Origin: an uncultured Bacilli bacterium
Lineage (GTDB): Bacteria > Bacillota_I > Bacilli_A > RF39 > UBA660
Assembly (NCBI GenBank): GCA_905236935.1
Contig: CAJOQL010000027.1
Coordinates: 1-33,708, forward strand
Length of the DNA stretch: 33,708 bases
Direction: 5' to 3'
The translations under genes were made by a program, and so were the position numbers. The number at the start of each line of letters is the position of its first letter. Within the stretch, counting starts at the first letter, position 1. The notes below the pieces were generated by a model. That model worked only from the letters and a program-made list of their open reading frames with translations. It had not been told where the DNA came from and searched no databases. Of the stretch, positions 16,080 through 26,505 are shown one piece after another.

Positions 16080-17866
16080 TATTCATCACTTACCTTACTA
16101 TATAAATCTATTAAACTATCAAAATAGTTAATTGCATTATTTATAACATCACTTTTTGTCATATCAATTCCTAAATCTTTTAATAAATTAACTGGATAAT
16201 CAGTTGAACCTTTACTTAAAAATTTTAGGTAATTGTTTTTAAATTTTTCATCACCATTTATTATTTTTAAAGCAATATTTATAGCAGCGCTTACTCCAGT
16301 AGCATATTGATATAAATAAAATGGGGTAAAATAATGGAGTCTTCTAGCCCATAAGTACTTAACATTTTCATCTAATACTACTTCATTACCATAATATTTT
16401 TTTCTTAAATCATATATACAATTTGAAATGGTACTAGCATCAATTTCTTCTTTTTGATCTACAAGAGCATACATTTTATTTTCAAGTTCACCTTCTAAGC
16501 ATGCATCAAATAAATTATTTTGAATTATATCAATAAGATTAGTGATAGCTTGTAATTTTAGCATTTTATTATCACTATTATTTAAAATATAATTTGATAA
16601 GATTATTTCATTAGTAAGGGATGCTACTTCTGCTACAAAAATATCGTTTTCATAGTCATGAGAATTATTATTTTTAATACTTAAATAAAAGTTTACGGCA
16701 TGTCCAAGTTCATGTGCAACTGCAGAAATATCTTCAAATTTATTATGGAAATTAGTTAATACTACAGGATGACAATTATAAACTGCTGTACAGTAGGCTC
16801 CAGCTCTTTTTCCTTTGTAAGAACCAAAGTCAACCCATTGTTCGTCAAAGGCTTTTTTAATGATATTATTATAATCATCACCGTAGATTTTAGTAGCATC
16901 TATAATTATTTTTTTAGCATCTTCAATACTAAATGTTAAATTGTTATTTAAATACTCAGTATTTAAATCAAAATATTCTAAATGTTCAAGATGCAACTGT
17001 TCTTTAATAAATCTTAAATATTTTTGGTATACATTTAACCTTTTATTAACTGTATCATATAAGTTTTTTAGAATGGTTTCTGGAATATTTGATACAAATA
17101 ATTGCATATCCATGGTACTTTTATAATTTTTAATTTCGGCATAAGTACTTGTTTGTTTCATGTTAGCTACTAAAATATCGCCAAATATATTATTATACTC
17201 TTTTATTTTTGTGCTCATTAGTTCATAACATTTTTTTCTAATGTCACGATTTTTATTAGCCATAAGTGAGCGATAATTACTATTTGTAATAGATATTTTA
17301 TTTCCATCTAAATCAATTTCACCATAATTTAAATTAGAATTTAAAAGAGTACTATTTATTTTTTCAAATATGTTACTTTGAGCAGTTAATTTGCTTACTA
17401 AGTGCTCTTCTTTGGCATTTAAAGTATGATCTTTATACCTAGTTAATTCTTCAATTAAGAATTTATACTTACTAAACTTTTCTTCTTGTAAAAAACTATC
17501 TAAAATTTCTTTTTGAGTTTCAAGAATTTCTGGAGTTATGAAAGAAGAAAGTGAAACAAACTCACTATAAAGGCTGTAAGCTTTATTAAAATATAAACTA
17601 TATTTATCATTACCTAAATCTTCATCATGTTTTAAGGAAGCATATATATATAATTTACTAAGTTTAGTTATTAAATCATAGTAATCATTTAAAGTGTTGT
17701 ATAGTTGCTCTATCGAACTAGTAACGCTTCCTTCATATTTAGCTATTACACTAATTTCTTCTTTTAATTTTTGATAATCATCTTCCCAACTTTTATCATT
17801 ATGGTATAGGTAAGTTAAATCCCATTTATATTTTTCATCTATTTCACTTCTATTATTATAGTCCAT
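16079..17866 (-). CDS. pepF: Oligoendopeptidase F (M3 family zinc peptidase)
   Basis: 595 aa, the family length. The zinc motif 'AVAHELGHAVNFYLS' (HExxH) and a downstream Glu in 'NDIFVAEVASLTNEI' supply the ligands and catalytic residue, and 'DFGSYKGKRAGAYC' is another PepF hallmark. The enzyme cuts short peptides in the cytoplasm. Its place between dnaK and dnaJ is unusual, as these are normally adjacent, and would put peptide breakdown under heat-shock control. A hairpin with a T run precedes its ribosome site (GGAGG) and may lower read-through from dnaK. Its stop shares a base with the dnaJ start. Confidence 0.93.
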   Translation of the reverse strand: MDYNNRSEIDEKYKWDLTYLYHNDKSWEDDYQKLKEEISVIAKYEGSVTSSIEQLYNTLNDYYDLITKLSKLYIYASLKHDEDLGNDKYSLYFNKAYSLYSEFVSLSSFITPEILETQKEILDSFLQEEKFSKYKFLIEELTRYKDHTLNAKEEHLVSKLTAQSNIFEKINSTLLNSNLNYGEIDLDGNKISITNSNYRSLMANKNRDIRKKCYELMSTKIKEYNNIFGDILVANMKQTSTYAEIKNYKSTMDMQLFVSNIPETILKNLYDTVNKRLNVYQKYLRFIKEQLHLEHLEYFDLNTEYLNNNLTFSIEDAKKIIIDATKIYGDDYNNIIKKAFDEQWVDFGSYKGKRAGAYCTAVYNCHPVVLTNFHNKFEDISAVAHELGHAVNFYLSIKNNNSHDYENDIFVAEVASLTNEIILSNYILNNSDNKMLKLQAITNLIDIIQNNLFDACLEGELENKMYALVDQKEEIDASTISNCIYDLRKKYYGNEVVLDENVKYLWARRLHYFTPFYLYQYATGVSAAINIALKIINGDEKFKNNYLKFLSKGSTDYPVNLLKDLGIDMTKSDVINNAINYFDSLIDLYSKVSDE

Positions 17867-17870
17867 CTTT

Positions 17871-17903
17871 CCTCCAAAAAGTTCTAGTTAAACCTAGAAC
17901 TTT
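17871..17903 (-). terminator. Intercistronic hairpin between dnaK and pepF (possible partial terminator)
   Basis: The perfect 10-base stem AAAGTTCTAG/CTAGAACTTT (arms 17894-17903 and 17878-17887, 6-base loop) begins 2 bases after the dnaK stop. It is followed by five T that run directly into the pepF ribosome site GGAGG. It could attenuate transcription into pepF-dnaJ, or act as a 3' mRNA stabiliser for dnaK. Confidence 0.65.
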
Positions 17904-17905
17904 CA

Positions 17906-20237
<2,332 letters not shown>

Positions 20238-20238
<1 letters not shown>

Positions 20239-20789
20239 TATTCATTAACTTTTACCATTGCTGGCCTAATTACTTTATCTTTATACATATAACCTTTTTG
20301 TAATACTTCAAGTACTACGCCAGATGGTTTATTTTCATCTTTTTCAGTTAATACAGCTTGATGATAAACAGGATTAAATTCTATACCATCAGCAGATATT
20401 TCTTTAACTTCATATTTATTTAAAATACTAATTAAATTTGTATAAATCATTTTAAATCCTGCTAAAAATTTACTTACTTCATCAGCTAAATCATTATTAT
20501 CCATTTTTATGGCACGTTCAAAGTTATCTATAATCATCAGTAAGTCACTTATTAATCCTTCATTAGCATATTTTAAATAATTGCTTACTTCTTCTTCTTT
20601 ACGTTTCTTAAAATTAACCATTTCAGCACTTATACGCATGCTTTTCATTTTTTCTTCGTTAAGTGCTTCAGTTAATTTTTTATTTAACTCTTCAAGTTCG
20701 TTATGTTTTTCATGTTTTTTCTTTTCATGCTTTTTAGGTGCATTTTCTTCTTCAGTTTCTAATTTTTCAATATTTTCTTCGTTTTTCAT
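20238..20789 (-). CDS. grpE: Nucleotide exchange factor GrpE
   Basis: 183 aa. A highly charged N-terminus (Lys/Glu/His-rich to about residue 30) leads into a long coiled coil. The C-terminal beta domain carries the family signature 'GIEFNPVYHQAVLTE' and '...VLEVLQKGYMYKDKVIRPAMVKV'. GrpE releases ADP from DnaK. It lies 4 bases after hrcA, with an AAAGG site inside the hrcA end. Confidence 0.96.
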
Positions 20790-20793
20790 ATTA

Positions 20794-21783
20794 TTACCTT
20801 TCCATATAGCCTTTTAAATAATTAAGAAGAGAAACAACTTTATCATATTCCATTCTTTTAGGTCCAATTACGGCAATTGTACCTTCTTCCCCATTAATAT
20901 TATAACTTGTTTTTATTACGGTAACATTTTCATCAAATTCATTTTCTTCGCCAATGAAAATATTTATTTCTTTATCTTCAGTTTCGATTTTTTTAACAAG
21001 TTCAATATTTTCAAGTTTGCTAATTATTCCTTTAATTTTATCTGGTTCATCATATTCTGGCTGTTTTAGAATATTGGTTTTTCCTCCAAAAAAGACATCA
21101 CTATTTTGGACTGTAAAGTCATTAAAAGCATCATAAAAGAACTTCATAACGCTTTCGTATTCTCTTATTTTATCAATAATAACTGGCTTTATTTCATATT
21201 CTAGCTTAGCATTAATTTCCGATAATTTGGTACCTATTAGTGATTTGTTAATAATTTCACAGGCTTTTACTATATCGTTAATACTAATATTATCTGGTAC
21301 TCTCGATTGTTTATTTTCTACGTGCCCAGTATTCGTGATAACTACGGCTACAACTTTCCTATCATCAATTGGGACGATACTAATATGTTTTAGAGTATTA
21401 TTCTCTGATTCTTTTCCTAGAACAATACTGGTATAATTAGTAATATCACTAATTATTTCCATACACTTTACTATTGCATCAGAAGTTGCTAAGTTCTTAT
21501 TATTTAAAATTGTTTGAAGCTTATTCATTTCTTCTGTTGCAATCTTTTTTTCTTTCATTAAATTTTGGGCATAATACTTGTAGCCTGCTTCACTTGGTAC
21601 TCTACCACTTGATGTATGAGTTTTTTCTAAATATCCAAGTGATTCTAAATGAGCCATATCATTTCTTATAGTTGCACTTGAACACATAAGTTTTTTAACT
21701 AATGATTTAGATCCTACTGGCTTAACAGTTTTAATGTATGTTTCTACTATAAGTCTTAAAAGCTCATTTTGACGATTATTCAC
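20794..21783 (-). CDS. hrcA: Heat-inducible transcription repressor HrcA
   Basis: 329 aa, normal length. The N-terminal winged helix reads 'RQNELLRLIVETYIKTVKPVGSKSLVKKL' and 'SSATIRNDMAHLESLGYLEKTHTSSGRVPSEAGYKYY', the classic HrcA signature. The start codon is GTG (CAC at 21781-21783 on the plus strand) with AAGGAAGTGAT upstream. HrcA binds CIRCE and shuts off the operon; GroEL keeps it active. Two CIRCE-like repeats flank its own promoter, giving autoregulation. The groE operon is not in the window. Confidence 0.97.
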   Translation of the reverse strand: MNNRQNELLRLIVETYIKTVKPVGSKSLVKKLMCSSATIRNDMAHLESLGYLEKTHTSSGRVPSEAGYKYYAQNLMKEKKIATEEMNKLQTILNNKNLATSDAIVKCMEIISDITNYTSIVLGKESENNTLKHISIVPIDDRKVVAVVITNTGHVENKQSRVPDNISINDIVKACEIINKSLIGTKLSEINAKLEYEIKPVIIDKIREYESVMKFFYDAFNDFTVQNSDVFFGGKTNILKQPEYDEPDKIKGIISKLENIELVKKIETEDKEINIFIGEENEFDENVTVIKTSYNINGEEGTIAVIGPKRMEYDKVVSLLNYLKGYMER

Positions 21784-21798
21784 ATCATCACTTCCTTT

Positions 21799-21825
21799 TT
21801 AGCACTTAACCTTTTTAAATGCTAA
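21799..21825 (-). promoter_or_regulatory. CIRCE operator, promoter-proximal copy
   Basis: TTAGCACT (21799-21806) and AATGCTAA (21818-21825) with the standard 11-base separation between 8-base arms. One arm differs from the consensus by one base. It lies just downstream of the -10 box, over the transcription start and 5' leader. Confidence 0.9.
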
Positions 21826-21829
21826 TATC

Positions 21830-21858
21830 ATTATAATATTATGCTTAGCACTTGTCAA
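21830..21858 (-). promoter_or_regulatory. Consensus sigma-A promoter of the hrcA-grpE-dnaK-pepF-dnaJ operon
   Basis: On the minus strand, TTGACA (21853-21858) and TATAAT (21830-21835) are separated by exactly 17 bases, a full consensus match. This is the only promoter in the window with a perfect -35. The strong promoter is presumably held down by HrcA at the two flanking CIRCE copies. Confidence 0.93.
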
Positions 21859-21872
21859 TATATGAGTGCTAA
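21845..21872 (-). promoter_or_regulatory. CIRCE operator, upstream copy with one extra spacer base
   Basis: The arms TTAGCACT (21845-21852) and AGTGCTAA (21865-21872) are perfect 8-base complements. They are 12 bases apart, one more than the usual 11. The -35 hexamer lies inside its spacer, so HrcA bound here would block RNA polymerase directly. Confidence 0.85.
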
Positions 21873-21874
21873 TT

Positions 21875-21915
21875 TTCAAAAAAATAAAATTAGAGGTTAT
21901 AATCCCACTAATTTT
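21875..21915 (-). terminator. Terminator downstream of mscS
   Basis: AAAATTAG/CTAATTTT arms (21908-21915 and 21886-21893), extended by a two-G-C-pair inner stem after one mismatch, followed by ATTTTTTTG on the minus strand. It separates mscS from the heat-shock promoter. Confidence 0.7.
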
Positions 21916-21970
21916 AGTTCAATTTTTTTATATATATTTTCCTATAAAATAGTAACAATTAATAATATTG

Positions 21971-22756
21971 CTATTTTTGATGAATGTCAAGTTGATTGTA
22001 TGGAATAGAAATATTGTTCTTTTCTAAGCCTTCTACAATACAACTTAGAGCATTTCTTCTAGCTTGCAAGCGATTTATAGGGTTACAAGTAATTTTTAAT
22101 AAATATTCAATTTTAGAATCCGCTAACTCGGTTAAACCAACATTTTCACAATTAATTATTAAATCATCAGCTTTTATTAATTTTACTACTTCATTTACTG
22201 CCTTTTGTTGTTCTTTTAATTTTAATTCATAAGGAATAGGAACTCTTACATATATTAAATTAGATAAAATAGCAATTTCTTCAATATTACGATTAGCAAT
22301 AGAAAAAATATTTCCAGTAGATAATTCTTGAATTTTAGTAGTTTTTAAACCTACTACTAAAACTTTTCCCTCAATTCCACGATAATTAATAACATCACCA
22401 ACAGAAAAATAATCATCTGATATAATACTAGATCCTCTAATTATATCTTTTAAATAATCTTGAATAGCTAAACCAACAATTACACTTATTATTCCAAGAC
22501 CAGCTAGCATTGAAGAAATATCAATTCCATATATTTTTAAAACAATCATTAACGCAATTATTATAATAATATATCTATTAATACTTTTAGCAAGTCTAAT
22601 ATATGTTTGTGCTCTTTTATTAAATCGTTTATTCTTGTTTAAGGCTTTTTCTGTTAGATTTGATAATAACTTATAAATACTTATAGCTATCACTAATATT
22701 AGTATTGTAGCAATAATTTTTATTAACCAATTATTTTGCATAAGAAAATCTGTCAT
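21971..22756 (-). CDS. mscS: Small-conductance mechanosensitive channel, MscS family
   Basis: 261 aa. Three N-terminal membrane spans (about 10-30, 58-76, 80-103) are followed by the pore-helix signature 'SMLAGLGIISVIVGLAIQDYLKDIIRGSSII' and the beta domain 'FSVGDVINYRGIEGKVLVVGLKTTKIQEL'. The family relieves turgor on osmotic downshock. The ATG has AGAAGG upstream, and an extended -10 box lies about 25 bases before the start. The gene is transcribed alone and ends in a terminator. Confidence 0.93.
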   Translation of the reverse strand: MTDFLMQNNWLIKIIATILILVIAISIYKLLSNLTEKALNKNKRFNKRAQTYIRLAKSINRYIIIIIALMIVLKIYGIDISSMLAGLGIISVIVGLAIQDYLKDIIRGSSIISDDYFSVGDVINYRGIEGKVLVVGLKTTKIQELSTGNIFSIANRNIEEIAILSNLIYVRVPIPYELKLKEQQKAVNEVVKLIKADDLIINCENVGLTELADSKIEYLLKITCNPINRLQARRNALSCIVEGLEKNNISIPYNQLDIHQK

Positions 22757-22780
22757 AAATGTTAACCTTCTTTCATTAAG

Positions 22781-22789
22781 ATTTTATCA
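22781..22789 (-). promoter_or_regulatory. Extended -10 promoter (TGATAAAAT) for mscS
   Basis: TAAAAT at 22781-22786 preceded by TGA on the minus strand, 24 bases before the mscS ATG. The leader would be short and holds the ribosome site AGAAGG. Confidence 0.55.
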
Positions 22790-22824
22790 TGTTAATTGCA
22801 TATTAGTAAATTAGGTATATTTAA

Positions 22825-23223
22825 TCATTTAGCTTTTTTTACATATGTTTTTATAAGAATATCATCAGTGTTATTATTAAAGAAATTCTTTGCCTCAGTG
22901 GCTTTTTTATTAATGCTTTCTTTTAATAAAGCAACAAATTCTAAACTACTTAAAAAAGATATTACAAATTTTTTAACGCCATCTTCATCTGGATTATATT
23001 CAAAAATATTTAAATTAACTGGTAAATTTCTTATACTTGCTTCATTAAAATATATTTGAGCTTCTTCTAAATACATATTTGTAACATCTAAGTTATATAT
23101 TAATCCATATTCTGCTAATAAATATTTAACAATGTGTTGACTCTTTATATAATTATGCTATTTTTTAACACTAATTTCTAAATTATTAATTATATGTCTA
23201 TTTGACATTTTATCTAAATTCAT
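22825..23223 (-). pseudogene. Unknown gene interrupted by an in-frame TAG
   Basis: From the ATG at 23223 (ribosome site AGAGG; TATAAT at 23245-23250) the frame runs 21 codons to TAG at 23158-23160. It then continues without another stop for 110 codons to the end at 22825. Read through, it is a 132-residue soluble protein with helix-rich segments ('IVKYLLAEYGLIYNLDVTNMYLEEAQIYF', 'VISFLSSLEFVALLKESINKKATEAKNFF'). Only an 83-residue piece from ATG 23076 is uninterrupted, and it lacks a ribosome site. Promoter and ribosome site are intact, so the loss looks recent, or the TAG is a sequencing error. The family is not recognised. Confidence 0.7.
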
Positions 23224-23274
23224 TAATACTACCTCTTTAATTTCATTATACTCTATAATAGCTAATAATTATAG

Positions 23275-23763
23275 TTAATTTTTCATTAATAATTTTTCTT
23301 CATGAAGGTATAATTTTATGGTATTACTATCCATTTGATATAAATAACTAGCAATTTTAGAATTAGCTTCATATTGCTTAATTTTACTATCTAAAAAAAT
23401 AAAATCACTACATTTAAAAATATTATAAATTATATTTTCTCTAAAATTAGTTCCTTTAAAATTATGTAGCATTATTAAATATACATTCTTTTCAGTAGTT
23501 TGCTCTAAAAAACTTATGATAGATAAATCATTATTTTTTTGTCTTTTATTTAAATTAAAGTCAATTATAACAATACTATTTTTACTTTCGAAAATACAAT
23601 AACTTCTAACAGTATTGAAACTCTTATTAAAAAAGTCTAATAATTCATATTTTTCTTTATTATTAATGGTAGAATTTATAATTTTATTTAAATAGTTTCT
23701 ACAATAATTAAATTGCCATAAATGATAAATACTATATGGATTTAACATACTTATATATTCCAT
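23275..23763 (-). CDS. Hypothetical protein (162 aa)
   Basis: No family recognised. It is soluble, rich in Asn, Lys, Ile and Tyr, with alternating helices and strands ('KNSIVIIDFNLN', 'KNVYLIMLHNFKG', 'CSDFIFLDSKI') that suggest a small alpha/beta fold. The ATG has a strong ribosome site (AAAGGAG). A TATAAT at 23874-23879 would give a leader of about 100 bases. It lies between frr and the pseudogene, in a patch of lineage-specific small genes. Confidence 0.7.
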   Translation of the reverse strand: MEYISMLNPYSIYHLWQFNYCRNYLNKIINSTINNKEKYELLDFFNKSFNTVRSYCIFESKNSIVIIDFNLNKRQKNNDLSIISFLEQTTEKNVYLIMLHNFKGTNFRENIIYNIFKCSDFIFLDSKIKQYEANSKIASYLYQMDSNTIKLYLHEEKLLMKN

Positions 23764-23873
23764 GTGCTTCTCCTTTCATTTTCTCCCTCTACTATTTATA
23801 TTACCGCTAAATGGTCAATTTCCTTTTTTATTTTGATAATTTTTAAAAGTTTTTCTTCATATAAACAAAAAGT

Positions 23874-23879
23874 ATTATA
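23874..23879 (-). promoter_or_regulatory. Candidate -10 box (TATAAT) for the 162-aa gene
   Basis: TATAAT on the minus strand just after the frr terminator; no good -35 at 17 bases. It would give an unusually long (~100-base) 5' leader before ATG 23763. I see no clear riboswitch fold in that leader. Confidence 0.4.
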
Positions 23880-23898
23880 ATTACCTAATAACTTGTCC

Positions 23899-23923
23899 AA
23901 AATAAAAAGGAGTTTATACCCCT
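23899..23923 (-). terminator. Terminator after frr
   Basis: A short stem AGGGG/CTCCT (plus positions 23908-23912 and 23919-23923, one G-U pair, 6-base loop) at the frr stop is followed by TTTTTATTTT on the minus strand. Confidence 0.6.
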
Positions 23924-24461
23924 AAACTGTCATTAATTCTTGTTCTTTAATTTTATACTTTTCTTCTACCATCTTGTTGTAATCATTAATAAGTTCTTGA
24001 ATGTCATCATAATATCTATTTGTTTCATCTTCTGGAAGTTCTTGTCTTTTTATGTTATTTCTAGCATCTTCTCTTGCATTACGAAGTGCTACTTTAGTTT
24101 CTTCAGCAATTGTTTTGACTTGTTTAACATAATCTCTTCTTTTTTCTTCAGTTAATTCAGGAATAGTTAAAATAATCATTTCTCCATTATTTGTTGGAGT
24201 TATTCCAATGTTTGCTTCATTTATAGATTTTTCAATGGCTTTTAGTGCACCTTTATCGAATGGTTTTATAAATAATTGTCTTGCTTCAGGTACTGTAATA
24301 TTTGCAAGCGATTGAACTGGTGTAAGTGCTCCATAATAGTCAACCATAATGCCATTTAGCATTGCTGGATTAGCACGACCTGCTCTTACATTTAAAAATC
24401 TATTTTCCATATTTTCAATGGCCTTTTTCATTTTGTTTTCAGTTTCATTTAATATATCCAT
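23922..24461 (-). CDS. frr: Ribosome recycling factor
   Basis: 179 aa. The three-helix bundle domain has 'MENRFLNVRAGRANPAMLNGIMVDYYGALTPVQSLANITVPEARQL' and 'LPEDETNRYYDDIQELINDYNKMVEEKYKIKEQELM', both diagnostic. RRF with EF-G splits the post-termination ribosome. It usually follows tsf-pyrH, but here it sits 31 bases after a small membrane protein of the pilin-like cluster. A promoter with TTGTCT-N16-TATAAT overlaps the end of that gene, so frr is probably expressed on its own. Confidence 0.97.
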   Translation of the reverse strand: MDILNETENKMKKAIENMENRFLNVRAGRANPAMLNGIMVDYYGALTPVQSLANITVPEARQLFIKPFDKGALKAIEKSINEANIGITPTNNGEMIILTIPELTEEKRRDYVKQVKTIAEETKVALRNAREDARNNIKRQELPEDETNRYYDDIQELINDYNKMVEEKYKIKEQELMTV

Positions 24462-24484
24462 TTTTGTAATCTCCCTCTAAGAAT

Positions 24485-24512
24485 ATTATACATTATTTTT
24501 TTAGTAAGACAA
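24485..24512 (-). promoter_or_regulatory. Promoter for frr
   Basis: TTGTCT (24507-24512) and TATAAT (24485-24490) on the minus strand, 16 bases apart. It overlaps the last codons of the 133-aa gene and leaves a short leader containing GAGGGAG before the frr ATG. Confidence 0.55.
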
Positions 24513-24894
24513 TAGCTAAAAAACTTATAAGCATTCCGATAATAGTAACTGTTTCAATTATAGTAATTGCACTAATTATTCCTCTACTATTAATTTGTTT
24601 TAACATTTTAACTCTATTTTGCTGTTCAAGAGCAAGCATATTATTAGCATTTTCATTTACATATTTATTATAAGCCACTAGATTTTTAGTTCTTTCTTCA
24701 TTTAGATTATGATATTGTTTATAATAAATAATATAGTTATCTAAACTATTTTGAAGGTCGTAATCAAGCTCGGAAGTTTCCATCATATCTATTAATTCAG
24801 CTGCTATACTATCAAGTTCTTTTATTTCATCGTATGATAAATTTTCACCATTCCATAGTCTTGCTACTCCATTTTTAAAGTTATTATATTCCAT
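24493..24894 (-). CDS. Small C-terminally anchored membrane protein of the pilin-like cluster
   Basis: 133 aa. Residues 1-100 are soluble, acidic and mostly helical. Residues about 104-131 form one membrane span, or a tight pair ('GIISAITIIETVTIIGMLISFLAIVLL'), ending in Lys-Lys. That gives a tail-anchored layout with most of the protein in the cytoplasm. The ribosome site is GGAGG. It lies 12 bases after the pilin-like gene and is probably co-transcribed with it. Family unknown; a role in assembly or anchoring of the pilin-like proteins is only a guess from position. Confidence 0.7.
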   Translation of the reverse strand: MEYNNFKNGVARLWNGENLSYDEIKELDSIAAELIDMMETSELDYDLQNSLDNYIIYYKQYHNLNEERTKNLVAYNKYVNENANNMLALEQQNRVKMLKQINSRGIISAITIIETVTIIGMLISFLAIVLLKK

Positions 24895-24906
24895 TCAATC
24901 CTCCAA

Positions 24907-26472
24907 CTAATATAATACCACATATGGTGAATTTTTGCTACCATCACCTTTTACAAAAATATTTGAAGATATAACAATAGATGGTCTTAAGGCAATATTA
25001 TTTTTGTTTGCAGCAATTCGTTCTAATTTTCCATTAGCATTTACTGCCCATATATATGCCGAACTATCAAATCTAGATGGAGTCATTGTCCAATAATAGC
25101 TTCTAGCATTTTCATTTAAATAATAATAAGTATTAGCTTCATTAATGCTCCCACCAGCTAATAGCACTTCATCTGCAGTTAATAGTCCAAGTTTATATAG
25201 TCCTAATTTATTATTACCAACATTAGTGCTAGTACCAGTAAACATTGAAATAATATTTGAATTACCACCACAAATTAAACTTGGTTTCGAGTCAGCAATA
25301 GGTAAAAATCTTTCTTCTGATGCATAGTAAGTTTTGTAATTTTTTACTCCACTATTATTTGCACCATTATAACTTTTATCTGAAACTATACTTTTATCAT
25401 TACACCATATTGAATCCACGATTATATTTTTTTCTTCATCTAAAAAGCTTCTAGCATACCAAGATTTTAAGCTAAGTAATACCTCACTATCCCTAGAATT
25501 TTCATGAGTATCATTGTAATTGTTAGAATTATAAGAGCCTGTCATAAAACCGATATCAGTATTCCCTAAAGCACTCTCATTAAATTTTACAGTGTATGCG
25601 TTACTTGAATTATATCTTGCAAAGGCAGATGAGTTATCATTTGTATTGCAATTGCCGCCTGAATTATCATTATATAGCACCAATTTCACGTTACCATCAC
25701 CAGTTATTCTTACAATTCTCCAGCACTTATCTGCAAAAACAAGATAATTATTTTGAACATTTCCTCTATAATAATAACTAAGCCCATAATCATCAATAGT
25801 TGTTGCTAAAACTGCTTCATCTTGACTTGATTTCTTACTTCCAGGCCTTGTGCTATATGATGCAACATTTTCATTATTTTCTCCTAAAATTGCCTTTATT
25901 ATATGTCTTTTTGCATCATATGGTTCATATTGATAATAAGAAAACTCAATACTATCATTAGTTTTAGTTTTTACTATTATGCTTTTTTCGGCAGTAAAAC
26001 TAATATTAATATCATTTTTTATTTTATTTAAGTAATTAATAGTACTACCGTCAAATAATTCTAATAAATCATTATATACATTTTTAATAGGCACTAAAAA
26101 GAAATATATTTTGTCTATGTTTAAATTTCTATATAATAGTATTTCTTCATCTGATATGACTCCTTTAGATATACATTTTTTTTCATTAAACATAAATCCA
26201 CATTCTTTTTTAAAGTAACTATTATTTTGTAAAAGTATTTCAATATAGTATGTTGTGGTTAAAGAATTTGAGGATTCATAATTCTTATCATTAGTAAACT
26301 TGCTAATTTGATAGGCCATATAAGTATTAGTCGCACTATCACTATTGGCATTTTGACTTTTACGTACTATGAGAGCAAATGATCCATATAATGATATTAA
26401 TCCTATAGCTAAAATGCTCATAACTATAATTGTTTCTATTAATGCAAAGCCTTTTTTATTTAAATAAATCAT
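24907..26472 (-). CDS. Type IV prepilin-like protein with C-terminal WRIVR/TADE domain
   Basis: 521 aa. The N-terminus 'NKKGFALIETIIVMSILAIG' is a class III (type IV pilin) signal: Lys-Lys-Gly before Phe(+1), Glu at +5, then a 20-residue hydrophobic helix. A middle region to about residue 200 is followed by a large domain with landmarks 'YYYRGNVQNNYLVFADKCWRIVRITGDG', 'NTDIGFMTG', 'WCNDKSI', 'PSLICGG', 'LYKLGLLTADEVLLAGG', 'YWTMTPSRFDSSAYIWAV' and 'ALRPSIVI...GDGSKNSPYVV'. This domain recurs in the next gene upstream and at the right edge. Such proteins would be processed by a prepilin peptidase, not seen here. Domain function is unknown. Confidence 0.8.
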   Translation of the reverse strand: MIYLNKKGFALIETIIVMSILAIGLISLYGSFALIVRKSQNANSDSATNTYMAYQISKFTNDKNYESSNSLTTTYYIEILLQNNSYFKKECGFMFNEKKCISKGVISDEEILLYRNLNIDKIYFFLVPIKNVYNDLLELFDGSTINYLNKIKNDINISFTAEKSIIVKTKTNDSIEFSYYQYEPYDAKRHIIKAILGENNENVASYSTRPGSKKSSQDEAVLATTIDDYGLSYYYRGNVQNNYLVFADKCWRIVRITGDGNVKLVLYNDNSGGNCNTNDNSSAFARYNSSNAYTVKFNESALGNTDIGFMTGSYNSNNYNDTHENSRDSEVLLSLKSWYARSFLDEEKNIIVDSIWCNDKSIVSDKSYNGANNSGVKNYKTYYASEERFLPIADSKPSLICGGNSNIISMFTGTSTNVGNNKLGLYKLGLLTADEVLLAGGSINEANTYYYLNENARSYYWTMTPSRFDSSAYIWAVNANGKLERIAANKNNIALRPSIVISSNIFVKGDGSKNSPYVVLY

Positions 26473-26505
26473 ATTAGTTATTCCTTCCTATATGTTTTTC
26501 TAATG

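Noticed and set aside
23764..23873. Riboswitch or small RNA in the ~100-base leader of the 162-aa gene
   Set aside because: No extended stem system, conserved motif or raised GC content could be seen. Only a long AT-rich leader is supported.
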